From Modicisalibacter xianhensis (GTDB lineage: Bacteria; Pseudomonadota; Gammaproteobacteria; Pseudomonadales; Halomonadaceae), in assembly GCF_900113605.1 (NCBI RefSeq), contig NZ_FOPY01000014.1, positions 1-64,000 on the forward strand: a DNA stretch of 64,000 nt, read 5' to 3'. Numbering within the stretch: the stretch's first letter is position 1; every line of letters starts with the position of its first letter. The position numbers were made by a program, and so were the translations under genes. This document shows, piece after piece, positions 1 to 8,096 of this stretch. The notes below the pieces were generated by a model, which saw only the letters and a list, made by a program, of their open reading frames with translations, had not been told where the DNA came from and made no database searches.

Positions 1-96
1 TGAACGGCGTGTCGATATCCACTATGCCTTTACATTGCTGGGCTGTTCCCTGATCTGCTTGAACAAGCTTCAGGGGCGGTTTTGAAAGATACTCTT
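1..96 (+). mobile_element. 3' end of an insertion sequence entering from the left edge
   Basis: An open frame enters from the left edge and stops at a TGA at 83-85. Its last residues (TLLGCSLICLNKLQGRF) look like the C-terminal tail of a DDE transposase, perhaps IS5-like. The family is a guess from a short tail. The chemoreceptor reading frame on the other strand breaks exactly at 96/97, so this is most likely the end of the element that interrupted it. Confidence 0.4.
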
Positions 97-1224
97 AGTC
101 TGGAAGGCGATCGAGTCGATAACGCCGATGATATCGGTAATCTTCCTCGAGCTTTCAGAAATGCCGCGCATAGTCACAATGACCTGATCAACCGCGTCAC
201 CGCCACGCTCGGCTGTGGCAGAGGCCTCGCTAGCGAGGCTACTGCCCTGACGCGCATTGTCGGCGTTCTGTTTCACTGTCGCGGTCAGCTGCTCCATGCT
301 GGCTGCCGTCTCTTCAAGTGACGCGGCCTGCTGCTCGGTACGAGACGATAGATCGGTATTGCCGCTGGCAATTTCACGGGTACCGATATGGATCGAGCCG
401 CTACTGTCACGAACCACGGAAACCGTCTGGGATAACCCGGTCTGCATGTGCTTCATGGCCGCAAACAACTGACCAATCTCATTACGACCCCGATCGGCGA
501 TCTTGTGCGACAGATCCCCCTGGGCAATGCGCTCGAAGTGGTTCACGGCTTCCTGCAAGGGACGAATGACGACACGCATTATCCCGACACGAACCATCGC
601 GACACACAGGACAACCAGACCCAGAGCCGCCAAGCCGATGTAGGCAAACGTTGTCATCGTCGAACGGAAACCGGACAGCAGTTCCTGCCCACGCGTTCTG
701 GCGAAATCGATAAAGGTTTCATTGGCTTTAATATATGCCAAGTTCAGCCTGTCACCCTCGCGCTTGGCTGCTCGGAAGTCCCCCTCGTTACCGCGCTTGA
801 GTGCTTCATACTGAGGGGCCAGCCCTTGCGTAATGAGCTGAGAGAAAGCTGTCTCAACGGCATCAGCAATAGGTTTGCCCTGTACGGTTTTGGGAGCTGC
901 AACGAAAGCATCGAAACGTTGTTGAGCCGCCTGTAGCTTCTCTCCAGCCGTATTCAGATACATGGCCGCTGCGGCCTTATCTCCTTCGTTCAATGCATCT
1001 AGATGGTTCAGAAAGAACAGTTGGGTATCCGCGACGTTGACCTGTGCGCGGTTCAGTGAGTTTAGCTGCTGTACATTAATTCGGTTCAGCTCGTCTATCG
1101 AGCCAGCCCCCAGGGTGCTGGATTGATAGCCAAGCGCAGCCACGAGCAGAATCAAGGCCGTAAATAATACCAATACGGCTGTCAATCCTGACTTAACCGT
1201 CAAGTTTTTTAACAAATTAGACAT
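70..1224 (-). pseudogene. Methyl-accepting chemotaxis protein, 3' end lost
   Basis: This was a transmembrane chemoreceptor. It has an N-terminal membrane segment at about residues 12-34, a helical ligand-binding region, a second membrane segment at about 190-212, a HAMP domain to about 265, and the first arm of the signalling coiled coil (SSRTEQQAASLEETAASMEQ). The frame is normal until IDSIAFQT near residue 376, where the invariant hairpin tip (NILALNAAVEAARAG) should follow. Eight unrelated residues and a stop come instead. The CheA/CheW contact tip and the returning arm, roughly 150 residues, are therefore missing, and signalling function is very unlikely. The break at 96/97 fits an IS insertion. 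The start at 1224 gives a normal receptor N terminus. Confidence 0.9.
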
Positions 1225-1554
1225 CTTTTGATCTCGTAAGGAGGAGGATTAGTCAGCCTTGATAATCCAGCCTAGATAACAAAAATGCCTTCACTACGCT
1301 GCAACAAACGCAAGGGCACGCGCCTCTCCCAAAGGCAGGTTGAATATCGGCAACAGGAAGGAAAAAATTAGGCTGATCTCACGTTTTTTGTAAAAAACAA
1401 TAACTCACATCAAGTTTGTACAAATTTAATAAGAATTTTAGAACTAACCGGGATTAATTCTCATACGCAGGCTGGGAAAGATAGCATAAGGAAACTGGAC
1501 AGAAGCTGTAGCATGGGCCAGTAATACACTGCGCCAGGGTGCCAATGCACACCC
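1225..1554. other. AT-rich upstream region of the chemoreceptor relic
   Basis: No gene is visible. The stretch around 1375-1460 is clearly AT-rich with A and T runs, unlike its neighbours, and probably held the promoter of the minus-strand chemoreceptor gene. I could not single out a convincing -35/-10 pair. Confidence 0.4.
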
Positions 1555-1812
1555 GTGCCGCATGGTCAGGATTGCACAGGCACCTGTGGGATCTATTGCC
1601 CCCACTGCCATGAGCGCGCCATTACCCGTACCAGCAAGCCCCCCGCGCCTGCGCTCTACGAGGTCTATGCGCGATGTACCGGCCTTAATGTGGCTGAGCT
1701 GGCAAGGTGCTGGTGGAGTTTGCTACTACCAGCACCTCCAGCCGTCAATCCAACCCCGAGGTACGCGTCCCGATGGACCCGAGTTGCCGTAAGTCGCTGC
1801 TCGCCCAGTTGA
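1555..1812 (+). pseudogene. Ogr/Delta-like zinc-finger relic (P2-type phage late activator)
   Basis: The translated frame contains CPHCHERAITRTS followed by LYEVYARCTGLNVAEL. This matches the layout of the Ogr/Delta family of P2-like phages: a CxxC pair, an RTS motif, then a YxxC block. The second Cys pair is disturbed and the tail runs out of frame with family expectations, so this looks like a frameshifted remnant. It lies just upstream of an integrase and a tRNA-end remnant, which suits a decayed prophage. The following 1.8-2.1 kb holds no recognisable gene. Other Cys-rich proteins are possible. Confidence 0.45.
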
Positions 1813-2143
1813 TGTTCGGTTCGAGCTAAACTCCAAACAACACCATCAGGCGGAGCCTTCTCCCGCTGGCCTTCGTGACGGCAGGGCGGATCGGCTCGTC
1901 CTCAAAACCGCAAAACGCCAGGGAATGAAGGAAACCGGCATGCACCACTGAGTAACAACGACGCTTGCGCCTACCTGCTCAAGCTGCTGCGACTACATGC
2001 ACAGCAAATGACGCAGCCGGAGCCGCTACGAAAAGTGGCTCAGAATCGATGGGCAGGATGTTCCCGAGATGATTGAGAAGCTACTCACTCTATAAGCATT
2101 CCCAGAAATATTCCTAAAACCCTTCCCAAAAGCCTAAAACGAC

Positions 2144-2174
2144 GAAGGGGACCAAGCTGTGCTTGATCCCCTTC
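2144..2174. terminator. Strong hairpin, probable bidirectional terminator
   Basis: A 14-bp stem with one mismatch (GAAGGGGACCAAGC pairing with GCTTGATCCCCTTC) encloses a 3-nt loop and is followed by AAAA. It sits directly before the tRNA-end remnant, where a tRNA terminator is often found beside integrated elements. Confidence 0.6.
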
Positions 2175-2183
2175 AAAATCCTG

Positions 2184-2197
2184 TGGCGGAGAGGGAG
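2184..2197 (-). other. Attachment-site remnant: 3' end of a tRNA-Ser gene
   Basis: TGGCGGAGAGGGAG is the reverse complement of the acceptor end of a bacterial tRNA-Ser, including the CCA. No T-arm follows, so only the piece normally duplicated in an att site is present. It lies about 160 bp before the start of a P4-type integrase, the usual arrangement in islands integrated at tRNA genes. The identification rests on a 14-bp match and could be chance. Confidence 0.5.
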
Positions 2198-2357
2198 TCC
2201 GTTACGTTAGCTTCCCTCGATGTCCTACACAATCTACATCCCCATTACATATCAACAATTTGTGTTGCGTCAACGTCCGGCGAGGTCTACCGTAATCCAA
2301 TCATCTTGGGGGGCCATATGGGGGACTACCGCCCCTTCCATAGAGTAAAGGATAGCG

Positions 2358-3542
2358 ATGGCAATACACAAGCTCAGTCCGCGCAAGGTCACAACCGCGG
2401 GACAAGGCAAGCACGAGGATGGCGGCGGGCTTCGCTTGGTAGTCTCAGGGGGCGGAGCAAAGAAGTGGGTGCTTCGATTCACCCTGAAGGGCAAGCGGCG
2501 TGAGATGGGGCTAGGAAGCTTCCCTAACACCAGCTTGGCTGATGCTCGTCGCAAGGCTGAGCATTATCGTCGTCTCGCCAAGAACGGAGCCGACCCGATT
2601 CAGGCGAGAGACGCAGAACAGCAAGAGACCTCTACGCCTACTTTTACAAGTTGCGCTGCCCGTTACATCCAATCCCACCGGCGTAGTTGGCGCAATACGA
2701 AGCATGCTCGACAGTGGGTCAGCACGCTGAAAACGTATGCTCGCCCGGTAATTGGTAATATGCCGGTGGACGAAATCGACACCCAAGATATCGTAACGAT
2801 TCTCAATCCTATTTGGACATCAAAAACAGAAACAGCGAAACGAGTACAGGGTCGAGTCGAAAACGTCCTGGATTATGCCGCAGCTCACAAGTACCGCGAT
2901 GAATCCAATCCCGCCAGGTGGCGAGGCCACTTGGACAAACTGCTGGCCAAGCCCTCCCGGGTCAAGTCAGTCAGCCACCATCCGGCTATGCCATACGAAG
3001 AAGTGGCAGTCTTCATGGCCGAGCTTCAAGGCTATACCAGCATTTCCTCGAAAGCGCTGCAGTTACTAATTCTGACAGCGACGCGGACTTCCGAAGTCCT
3101 GCGCACGCAGTGGCCGGAAATAGACCTCGAGAAAGCGACCTGGACGATCCCAGCCGACCGCATGAAAGCGCGACGGGAGCATAGGGTTCCACTATCCATC
3201 CAGGCAGTGTCACTGCTTTCCGACCTGCCGCGGGTGCAGAGTAATCCATACGTGTTTCCAGGTGCACGGATCGGTAGACCCCTATCGAACATGGCCATGC
3301 TGCAGCTGATGCGCGGTATGGGGTATGGCGTCGGTGGCGTGCATGGCGATTACGTCCCCCACGGCTTCCGCTCGAGCTTTCGCGACTGGTCAGGTGAGGT
3401 TTCCAGCTATCCACGGGATGTGGCCGAAATGGCTCTGGCTCACACCATCGAAAACAAGGTGGAAGCGGCCTACCGTCGAGGTGACCTGTTCGAAAAACGG
3501 CGGTCGATGATGCAGGACTGGAGCGACTTTATAACTGTCTAG
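2358..3542 (+). CDS. P4-type tyrosine integrase
   Basis: This 394-residue site-specific recombinase would integrate and excise an island at a tRNA gene. The N-terminal arm-binding domain (DUF4102 type) is seen in GLRLVVSGGGAKKWVLRF and MGLGSFPNTSLADARRKAE. A SAM-like core-binding domain spans about residues 95-185. The catalytic domain shows the first Arg in LTATRTSEVLRTQW, the HxxR box in HGFRSSFRDW (His335, Arg338) and the nucleophile Tyr372 in EAAYRRGDLFEKR. Length and motifs are complete, and the ATG has a purine-rich site (AAAGGA) upstream. It lies beside the tRNA-Ser remnant, but no matching far att site was found in the window, so the island it served is probably gone or rearranged. 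Confidence 0.93.
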   Translation: MAIHKLSPRKVTTAGQGKHEDGGGLRLVVSGGGAKKWVLRFTLKGKRREMGLGSFPNTSLADARRKAEHYRRLAKNGADPIQARDAEQQETSTPTFTSCAARYIQSHRRSWRNTKHARQWVSTLKTYARPVIGNMPVDEIDTQDIVTILNPIWTSKTETAKRVQGRVENVLDYAAAHKYRDESNPARWRGHLDKLLAKPSRVKSVSHHPAMPYEEVAVFMAELQGYTSISSKALQLLILTATRTSEVLRTQWPEIDLEKATWTIPADRMKARREHRVPLSIQAVSLLSDLPRVQSNPYVFPGARIGRPLSNMAMLQLMRGMGYGVGGVHGDYVPHGFRSSFRDWSGEVSSYPRDVAEMALAHTIENKVEAAYRRGDLFEKRRSMMQDWSDFITV

Positions 3543-3611
3543 TAATGCGTAGTGGTCCGAATCACCTTGCTTCGGACACGCCTGTAAGCCTTCGCGACGA
3601 GCTATCCCCGC

Positions 3612-3692
3612 AAAGGCTACTTGCTACGGCATGCACTGTTGCGTCAGGAAGACCTGGTGATCAACCGCAAGCGTGCCTACCGGCTGTCATTA
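3612..3692 (+). pseudogene. Short IS3-family transposase (OrfB) fragment
   Basis: About 25 codons read YLLRHALLRQEDLVINRKRAYRL, which fits the conserved stretch of IS3-family OrfB just before the catalytic core (YGYRRIHALLRREGLVINRKRVYRL). Nothing recognisable precedes or follows, and the sequence runs into the IS66 element. The remaining bases of 3543-3817 hold no gene that I can see. Confidence 0.5.
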
Positions 3693-3849
3693 GCGGTTTT
3701 GATCATTGATCGGACAACCGTGCATCAGCCGCCATTACCGCGGGCACTGCGCGGGCTCGATGGGCATCGCGTTGATCCGCGGTCGGTTCATCAACCTGTT
3801 GTGATAAATCGCCTTCGGTAAGCGAACGGCGACCACCCTTTGCGGGTAA

Positions 3850-5378
3850 TTAGTCGCCTGGTTGCCAGTGCTGGGGCAGCAACTCGTGAACCTGGCTGGC
3901 TTTCTGCGTTGGCAATCGAGCCAGCACGTCCTTCAGGTAGGCGTAGGGCTCAAGGCCGTTCAGCTTGGCAGACTGGATTAGGCTCATGATATTGGCGGCA
4001 CGCTGGCCGCTGCGCAGTGACCGGCGAATAGCCAGTTCGAGCGGCCCAGCGCCCAGGGACGGATTAGGTTCTCGACTCGGTTATTGTCGATCGACAACCC
4101 GCCGTCATCCAGGTAGCGCGCTAGCGCCGCCCAGCGTTTCAGGCTATAGTCCAGCGCCTTGGCCGTCGCCGAACCGTTCGGGACCTTCTCGCGATGGGCC
4201 AGCATCCAGCGGTGCAGCGTGGCGGCGATGGGCCTCGCCCGGGTATCGCGTAGCCGTTGGCGTTCTTCGGCACTCAGTGACTGGGCGTCGCGCTCCACCT
4301 GGTAGAGCTGACCGATGAGTTCGATGGCCTGCCCGGCAATCTGGCTCTTGCCGGCCACGTGCAGGTCGACGAACTTGCGCCGGGCATGGGCCATACAGCC
4401 CACTTCGGTGACGCCATTGGCGAAGCTCTGTTTGTAGCCACCGTAATCGTCGCAGATCAGCTTGCCTTGCCAGTCGCCGAGGAAGTCACGGGTATGCTGG
4501 CCGCCACGCCCGGGCGCGAAGTCGTAGATCACGGCCTTCAGTTCGGCGTAGGGGGTAGTGGCGTAGGCCCAGAGGTAGGCCCTGTGGGTCTTTTTCTTGC
4601 CTGGGGCCAGCATCGGCACCGGCGTTTCATCGGCATGCAGGATCGGTTCGGTGAGCAGGGTTCCACGCAGGGCATCGACCAGTGGCTGCAGTCGCACGCC
4701 ACAGATGCCGATCCATTCCGCCAGGGTGGAGCGTGGGATCTCCACGCCGGCGCGGGCAAAAATCTGTGCCTGCCGGTAGAGCGGCAGATGGTCGGCGTAC
4801 TTGGCGATCATCACCTGGGCCAGCAACCCCGAGGTGGGGATACCCTTGTCGATCACGTGAGCCGGCATCGGCGTCTGGATCAGCGTCTCGCACCCGTCGC
4901 AGACCCACTTGCCGCGGATATGCCGCTCGATGGTAAACACGCCGGGCGTGTAGTCGAGCTTCTCGCTGATCTCTTCCCCGATGCGGCGCCGCCGGCAGCC
5001 GCACGTGCAGTGCTCGCTGTCGGGCTCGTGTCGGATCTCGACACGCGGCAGGTCGTCGGGCAAGGGCTGGCGTTTGGGCTTTTGCTGGATGGCGGGCGGC
5101 GTTGCCGGGGTAACGAGTTCTGCCAGCTCGGCCTCGATGGCAGCGATGTCGGCATCGACCCCCTCGTCCAGCAGGCTGATCTGCAGCCCATTGAGATGCT
5201 CGCTGCGTTGGCCGAACTTGTGACGCTTGAGCAGTGCCAGTTCGTGGGTCAGCTTCTGGTTGATCTGCTCGCTGTGACGCAGCGCCTGATCTTTTTCCTC
5301 GACCTGCGCCATCAGCGTTGCCGCCAGGTGGCGGAGCTGATCGGGTGAGAGCTGGGACAGATCGGGCGACGTATTCAT
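3850..5378 (-). pseudogene. tnpC: IS66 transposase TnpC, frameshifted near its 3' end
   Basis: This is the main transposase of the IS66 element. In order it has an N-terminal leucine-rich helix, a zinc-binding stretch (CTCGCRRRR with a later CDGC), and the DDE core with the first Asp in ILHADETPVPML, the second in LICDDYGGYK and the Glu in SIDNNRVENLIRPW. The frame is sound to LFAG near 4017, where one base is missing. The conserved tail (SLRSGQRAANIMSLIQSAKL and on to LLPQHWQPGD) continues in another frame to a stop at 3850. About 55 residues are therefore lost from the translated product. The catalytic residues remain, so partial activity cannot be excluded. Confidence 0.85.
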
Positions 5379-5468
5379 CCGCCGATTATGCCAGTCCGCT
5401 GACAACAGCGGGATGCGCGGATCATCGAATGGTCAGGCGCCGCGTTCTGTGCCGGTACTTGCCGGCTA

Positions 5469-5794
5469 TTACAACACCGAAATGGCCCCCGCCGGGCCGA
5501 TGCGCTGCCAGGGCAGGCCCTGAACCAGCGCCGTCACTTGCTCAGGCGACAGTTCCACTCGGTCGCCGTACCCGTTGCCGGCCCAATGGAACTTGCCCTG
5601 GTTCAGACGCCGGGCGCAGAGCCAGATGCCCAGACCGTCGTGAATCAGCACTTTCATGCGGTTACCGCGCCGGTTGGCGAACAGATAGGCGCAGCGGTGC
5701 CGAACACCTTCACGACCCGAGCCAAGGCCGTGTCGGGGCCGGCGCGCATGTCCAACGGCTCGGTGGCCAGCCAGATCGCGTCGATACGGATCAC
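5469..5794 (-). pseudogene. tnpB: IS66 accessory protein TnpB, frameshifted
   Basis: TnpB is the small accessory protein of IS66 elements. The first part (IRIDAIWLATEPLDMRAG, then ALARVVKVFG) and the second part (AYLFANRRGNRMKVLIHDG, then GIWLCARRLNQGKFHW) are both typical of the family. They lie in different frames, consistent with a one-base deletion near 5697. The likely start is a GTG whose bases overlap the tnpA stop codon, as is normal in these operons. Confidence 0.8.
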
Positions 5795-6159
5795 GACAGC
5801 AGGTCCCGAAGCAGCGCCCGACAACCCTCTGCATCAGCTACCGGCCACTCGATAGTTATTGTTCCCTTGGTGCCCGGAATCGAGAGGCGAATGGACTCGA
5901 CATTCTGACGCTGGGCCGCCACCGGCGCTGTGGTGCTGGCCATTGGCAGCGGGATAAACGCCGGGGTATCACTTACCGGCGCCGACCGCCGAGCCTCACG
6001 GATCCATTTATGGACCAGATTGGCGTTCAGGGCATGCTCCAATGCGACGCTGGCTACCGAGGCGTCAGGTTGCTGGCACGCTTCGGCGATCCTGGCCTTG
6101 AACTCGGCCGTACAGCGGCGGCGCTTGCGAGGCGCCTCCAATACGCTTAACTCACTCAT
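5791..6159 (-). CDS. tnpA: IS66 accessory protein TnpA
   Basis: This intact 122-residue protein is the first gene of the IS66 element. The N-terminal half is a helix-turn-helix of transposase OrfA type (CTAEFKARIAEACQQPDAS, then VHKWIREAR). The C-terminal part ends in IEWPVADAEGCRALLRDLLS, typical of IS66 TnpA. It is translationally coupled to tnpB by overlapping stop and start codons. A perfect 12-bp inverted repeat lies immediately upstream. Confidence 0.85.
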   Translation of the reverse strand: MSELSVLEAPRKRRRCTAEFKARIAEACQQPDASVASVALEHALNANLVHKWIREARRSAPVSDTPAFIPLPMASTTAPVAAQRQNVESIRLSIPGTKGTITIEWPVADAEGCRALLRDLLS

Positions 6160-6160
6160 G

Positions 6161-6194
6161 GTAGGTGTCCACTAAGGAATAGGTGGACACCTAC
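6161..6194. promoter_or_regulatory. Perfect 12-bp inverted repeat upstream of IS66 tnpA
   Basis: GTAGGTGTCCAC and its exact reverse complement flank a 10-bp spacer, two bases upstream of the tnpA ATG. This could be a hairpin limiting entry of outside transcripts, or an operator or binding site within the element's right end. Its role is inferred only from position. Confidence 0.5.
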
Positions 6195-6243
6195 CGTCAT
6201 CGAAGTCGGGGCTCAGCGGAAGGTGTGTTCACCGGCCGGATAC

Positions 6244-6640
6244 GCTGGGTGCGCGGCGCCGGTACCAATATGAGATCGACGAGGCCATGGCCAACGTCGA
6301 AGCCACCTAGGCCGTCGAGTTACGCGAGCTAATGACTGCGACTATCCTAATCGGGGTCGTGCTGTTCATTAGCGTGGTTCTTGTCGCCTTCTAGTTGACC
6401 CGGCGCACACTGTTCAGCCCATTTTCCGCACCGCCAGCGCCATGCAGGGCATCGCCAGGGCGAGGGCAATCTGATCCGCCGTCTCGTGGTGGTGAGTCGC
6501 GACGAGATCGGCGAGATCATCGCCATGACCGACTCGATCACCTTCCAGACCAATATTCTGGCGCTCAACGCCTAGGTGAAAGCGGCCCGTGCCGGCGAGC
6601 ACGGTCAAAGTTTAGCCGTGGTCGCCCAGGAAGTGCGCGC
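6244..6640 (+). pseudogene. Decayed methyl-accepting chemotaxis protein
   Basis: Fragments of a chemoreceptor are recognisable through several stops and shifts. They are a membrane segment (TATILIGVVLFISVVLVAF), a HAMP remnant (EGNLIRRLVVVSRDEIGEI) and the signalling tip (DSITFQTNILALNA, then stop, then VKAARAGEHGQSLAVVAQEVRA). It lies on the opposite strand to the truncated receptor at 70-1224 and differs in sequence, so it is not that gene's missing end. The fragment runs directly into an IS3 relic at about 6640. Confidence 0.75.
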
Positions 6641-6927
6641 TGGCCAGCCGCTTCGCTCGGGCATCACCACTTTCCAAGACGATCTCCTTGAGCGCGGCAT
6701 TGTCGATAGCGCTTTCCGACAACAGCTTCTTGAGCCTGGCGTTCTCCGACTCAAGCTCGCGGAGGCGCTTGGCCTCCGAGACCTCTATGCTGCTCTAGTT
6801 GGCCTTCCAGCGAAGGGTCTGTTCGGTCACGCCGTTTTTGACGGGCCAGCTCGGCGATCGAGACGCAGTGCTCGTTGGCCTTGAGGATACTTACGATCTT
6901 CTCTTCTGTTAATCTCGCTCGCTTCAT
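6640..6927 (-). pseudogene. IS3-family OrfA relic
   Basis: The frame starts MKRARLTEEKIVSILKANEH at 6927 and continues, after a shift, as EVSEAKRLRELESENARLKK and LLSESAIDNAALKEIVLES. This is the helix-turn-helix plus leucine-zipper layout of IS3-family OrfA proteins (IS407-like). The downstream orfB is absent. The relic joins the decayed chemoreceptor on one side and abuts the IS30 end on the other. Confidence 0.75.
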
Positions 6928-6959
6928 TGTTCGTCCTCCGGTTAGGTCGGACTCTAATT

Positions 6960-8095
6960 CCTGGATTCATAGAATAACCGCAGCACTTTGGACCCTGACT
7001 TCAAGCAATAAGCGCAGCACCTGCGGTATTTAGGGCTCCTGAGTATTCCCCCAGGAACACCTGTGCCGGTGTCCGATAGCCTAGGCGTTTCCGAGGACGG
7101 TCATTCAGCTTCCTGATCACCCTGCGCAACTCAGTATCGGTGACCTGGCGGAAGTCTGTTCCCTTGGGAAAGTACTGCCGTATCAGGCCATTCGTGTTCT
7201 CGTTGGTCCCACGCTGCCCGGAGCAGTACGGATCACAGAAGTATATTGCCGCCGTCACCGCCTTGGACACGGCTTCGTGGTCGGCGAATTCCGAGCCATT
7301 GTCCAGCGTGATGGTCTGGACAGCGCCCCGGAGAGGCTTCAACAGGCGGATCATGGCCGCTTTCGTCAGCTCCGCGGAGATCCTTGGCAGACGTGCCGCC
7401 AGCAGATAGCCACTGCGACGCTCGACCAGCGTGACTAGGCCCGACTGCTTGTGCCCCTGGATCACGGTGTCGCCCTCCCAGTGGCCGATGAAACGCCGGT
7501 CATCAGCCTCAGCCGGACGGTGCTCGATCCCTACCCGGTTAGGGATCTTGCCCAGCCCAGCGCTCTTGGCCTGAGCGCGGTGCTTGCTGCGGCGTTTGGG
7601 CTGGCGGAGATTCCGCCAGAGATCGCCACCCTGTGCCTTGTCATCCCAAATCAAGGAGTAGATCCACTAATGACTGACGCCTACGCCTGCCAGGGGCGCG
7701 ATGAAGCCGCTGATTTGCTGTGGGCTCCACTCCTCATGCAGCCGGCCGACAACAGCGGCAATCAGGCTTGGCAGGCGCTTGGTTCTCTTCCAGGCGGTAC
7801 GGCGCCGGCGATCACTGAGGGTCTGGGCCTGGTCGGGATCGTAGCCACCGGAGATGTCGTTGCGCCGCAGTTCACGGCTGATCGTACTGCTATGTAGGCC
7901 AAGCTCCCTGCCGATCTGGCGCTGGCTGATACCCAAGTCATAGCGGGCGTGGATCTGGTATCATTGGGTCTGGGTCAGCTTTCGGTATCCAATGCTCTGC
8001 ATCACTTTGGTCGGTGAGCCGAGAAGGGTACCGGCGCTGGCCCTCCTGCCTCCACCGTGGTGACCAAAGTGCTGCGGTTATTCTATGAATCCAGG
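6960..8095 (-). mobile_element. IS30-family element with perfect 32-bp ends
   Basis: The ends at 6960-6991 and 8064-8095 are perfect 32-bp inverted repeats (each reads CCTGGATTCATAGAATAACC going inwards). The 1136-bp length fits IS30. The single transposase frame carries two nonsense codons. The right end stops one base before the stop codon of the acyl-CoA synthetase gene. No convincing short target duplication was seen. Just inside the left end, near 6993-7026, there is a second, diverged version of the end sequence. Confidence 0.9.
7001..8002 (-). pseudogene. IS30-family transposase with two nonsense codons
   Basis: The N-terminal helix-turn-helix is seen in GISQRQIGRELGLHSSTISRELRRN. The DDE core has the first Asp in FIGHWEGDTVIQG, the second in TITLDNGSEFADHE and the Glu in GTNENTNGLIRQYFPKGTDF. 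Two in-frame stops break the gene without shifting the frame: one near residue 14 (KLTQTQ*YQI) and one at about 7667 (VGVSH*WIYSL). The ATG at 8002 restores a normal family start. As written the copy cannot make a full transposase, although its ends are intact and could be mobilised in trans. Confidence 0.9.
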
Positions 8096-8096
8096 G

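Larger units (their letters stand above)
3818..6243 (-). mobile_element. IS66-family element, three-gene type, two genes frameshifted
   Basis: The element has the usual tnpA-tnpB-tnpC order on the minus strand. The left end begins GTAAGCGAACGG at 3818. A related but imperfect inverted end (read inwards, GTATCCGGCCGGTGAAC) stops near 6243. I see no matching 8-bp target duplication, so the right end is approximate or rearranged. One-base deletions in both tnpB and tnpC suggest an inactive copy that would need help in trans to move. Confidence 0.75.

Noticed and set aside
4359-5348. Plus-strand frame of 329 codons opposite IS66 tnpC
   Set aside because: It mirrors the transposase coding strand and has no protein features of its own.
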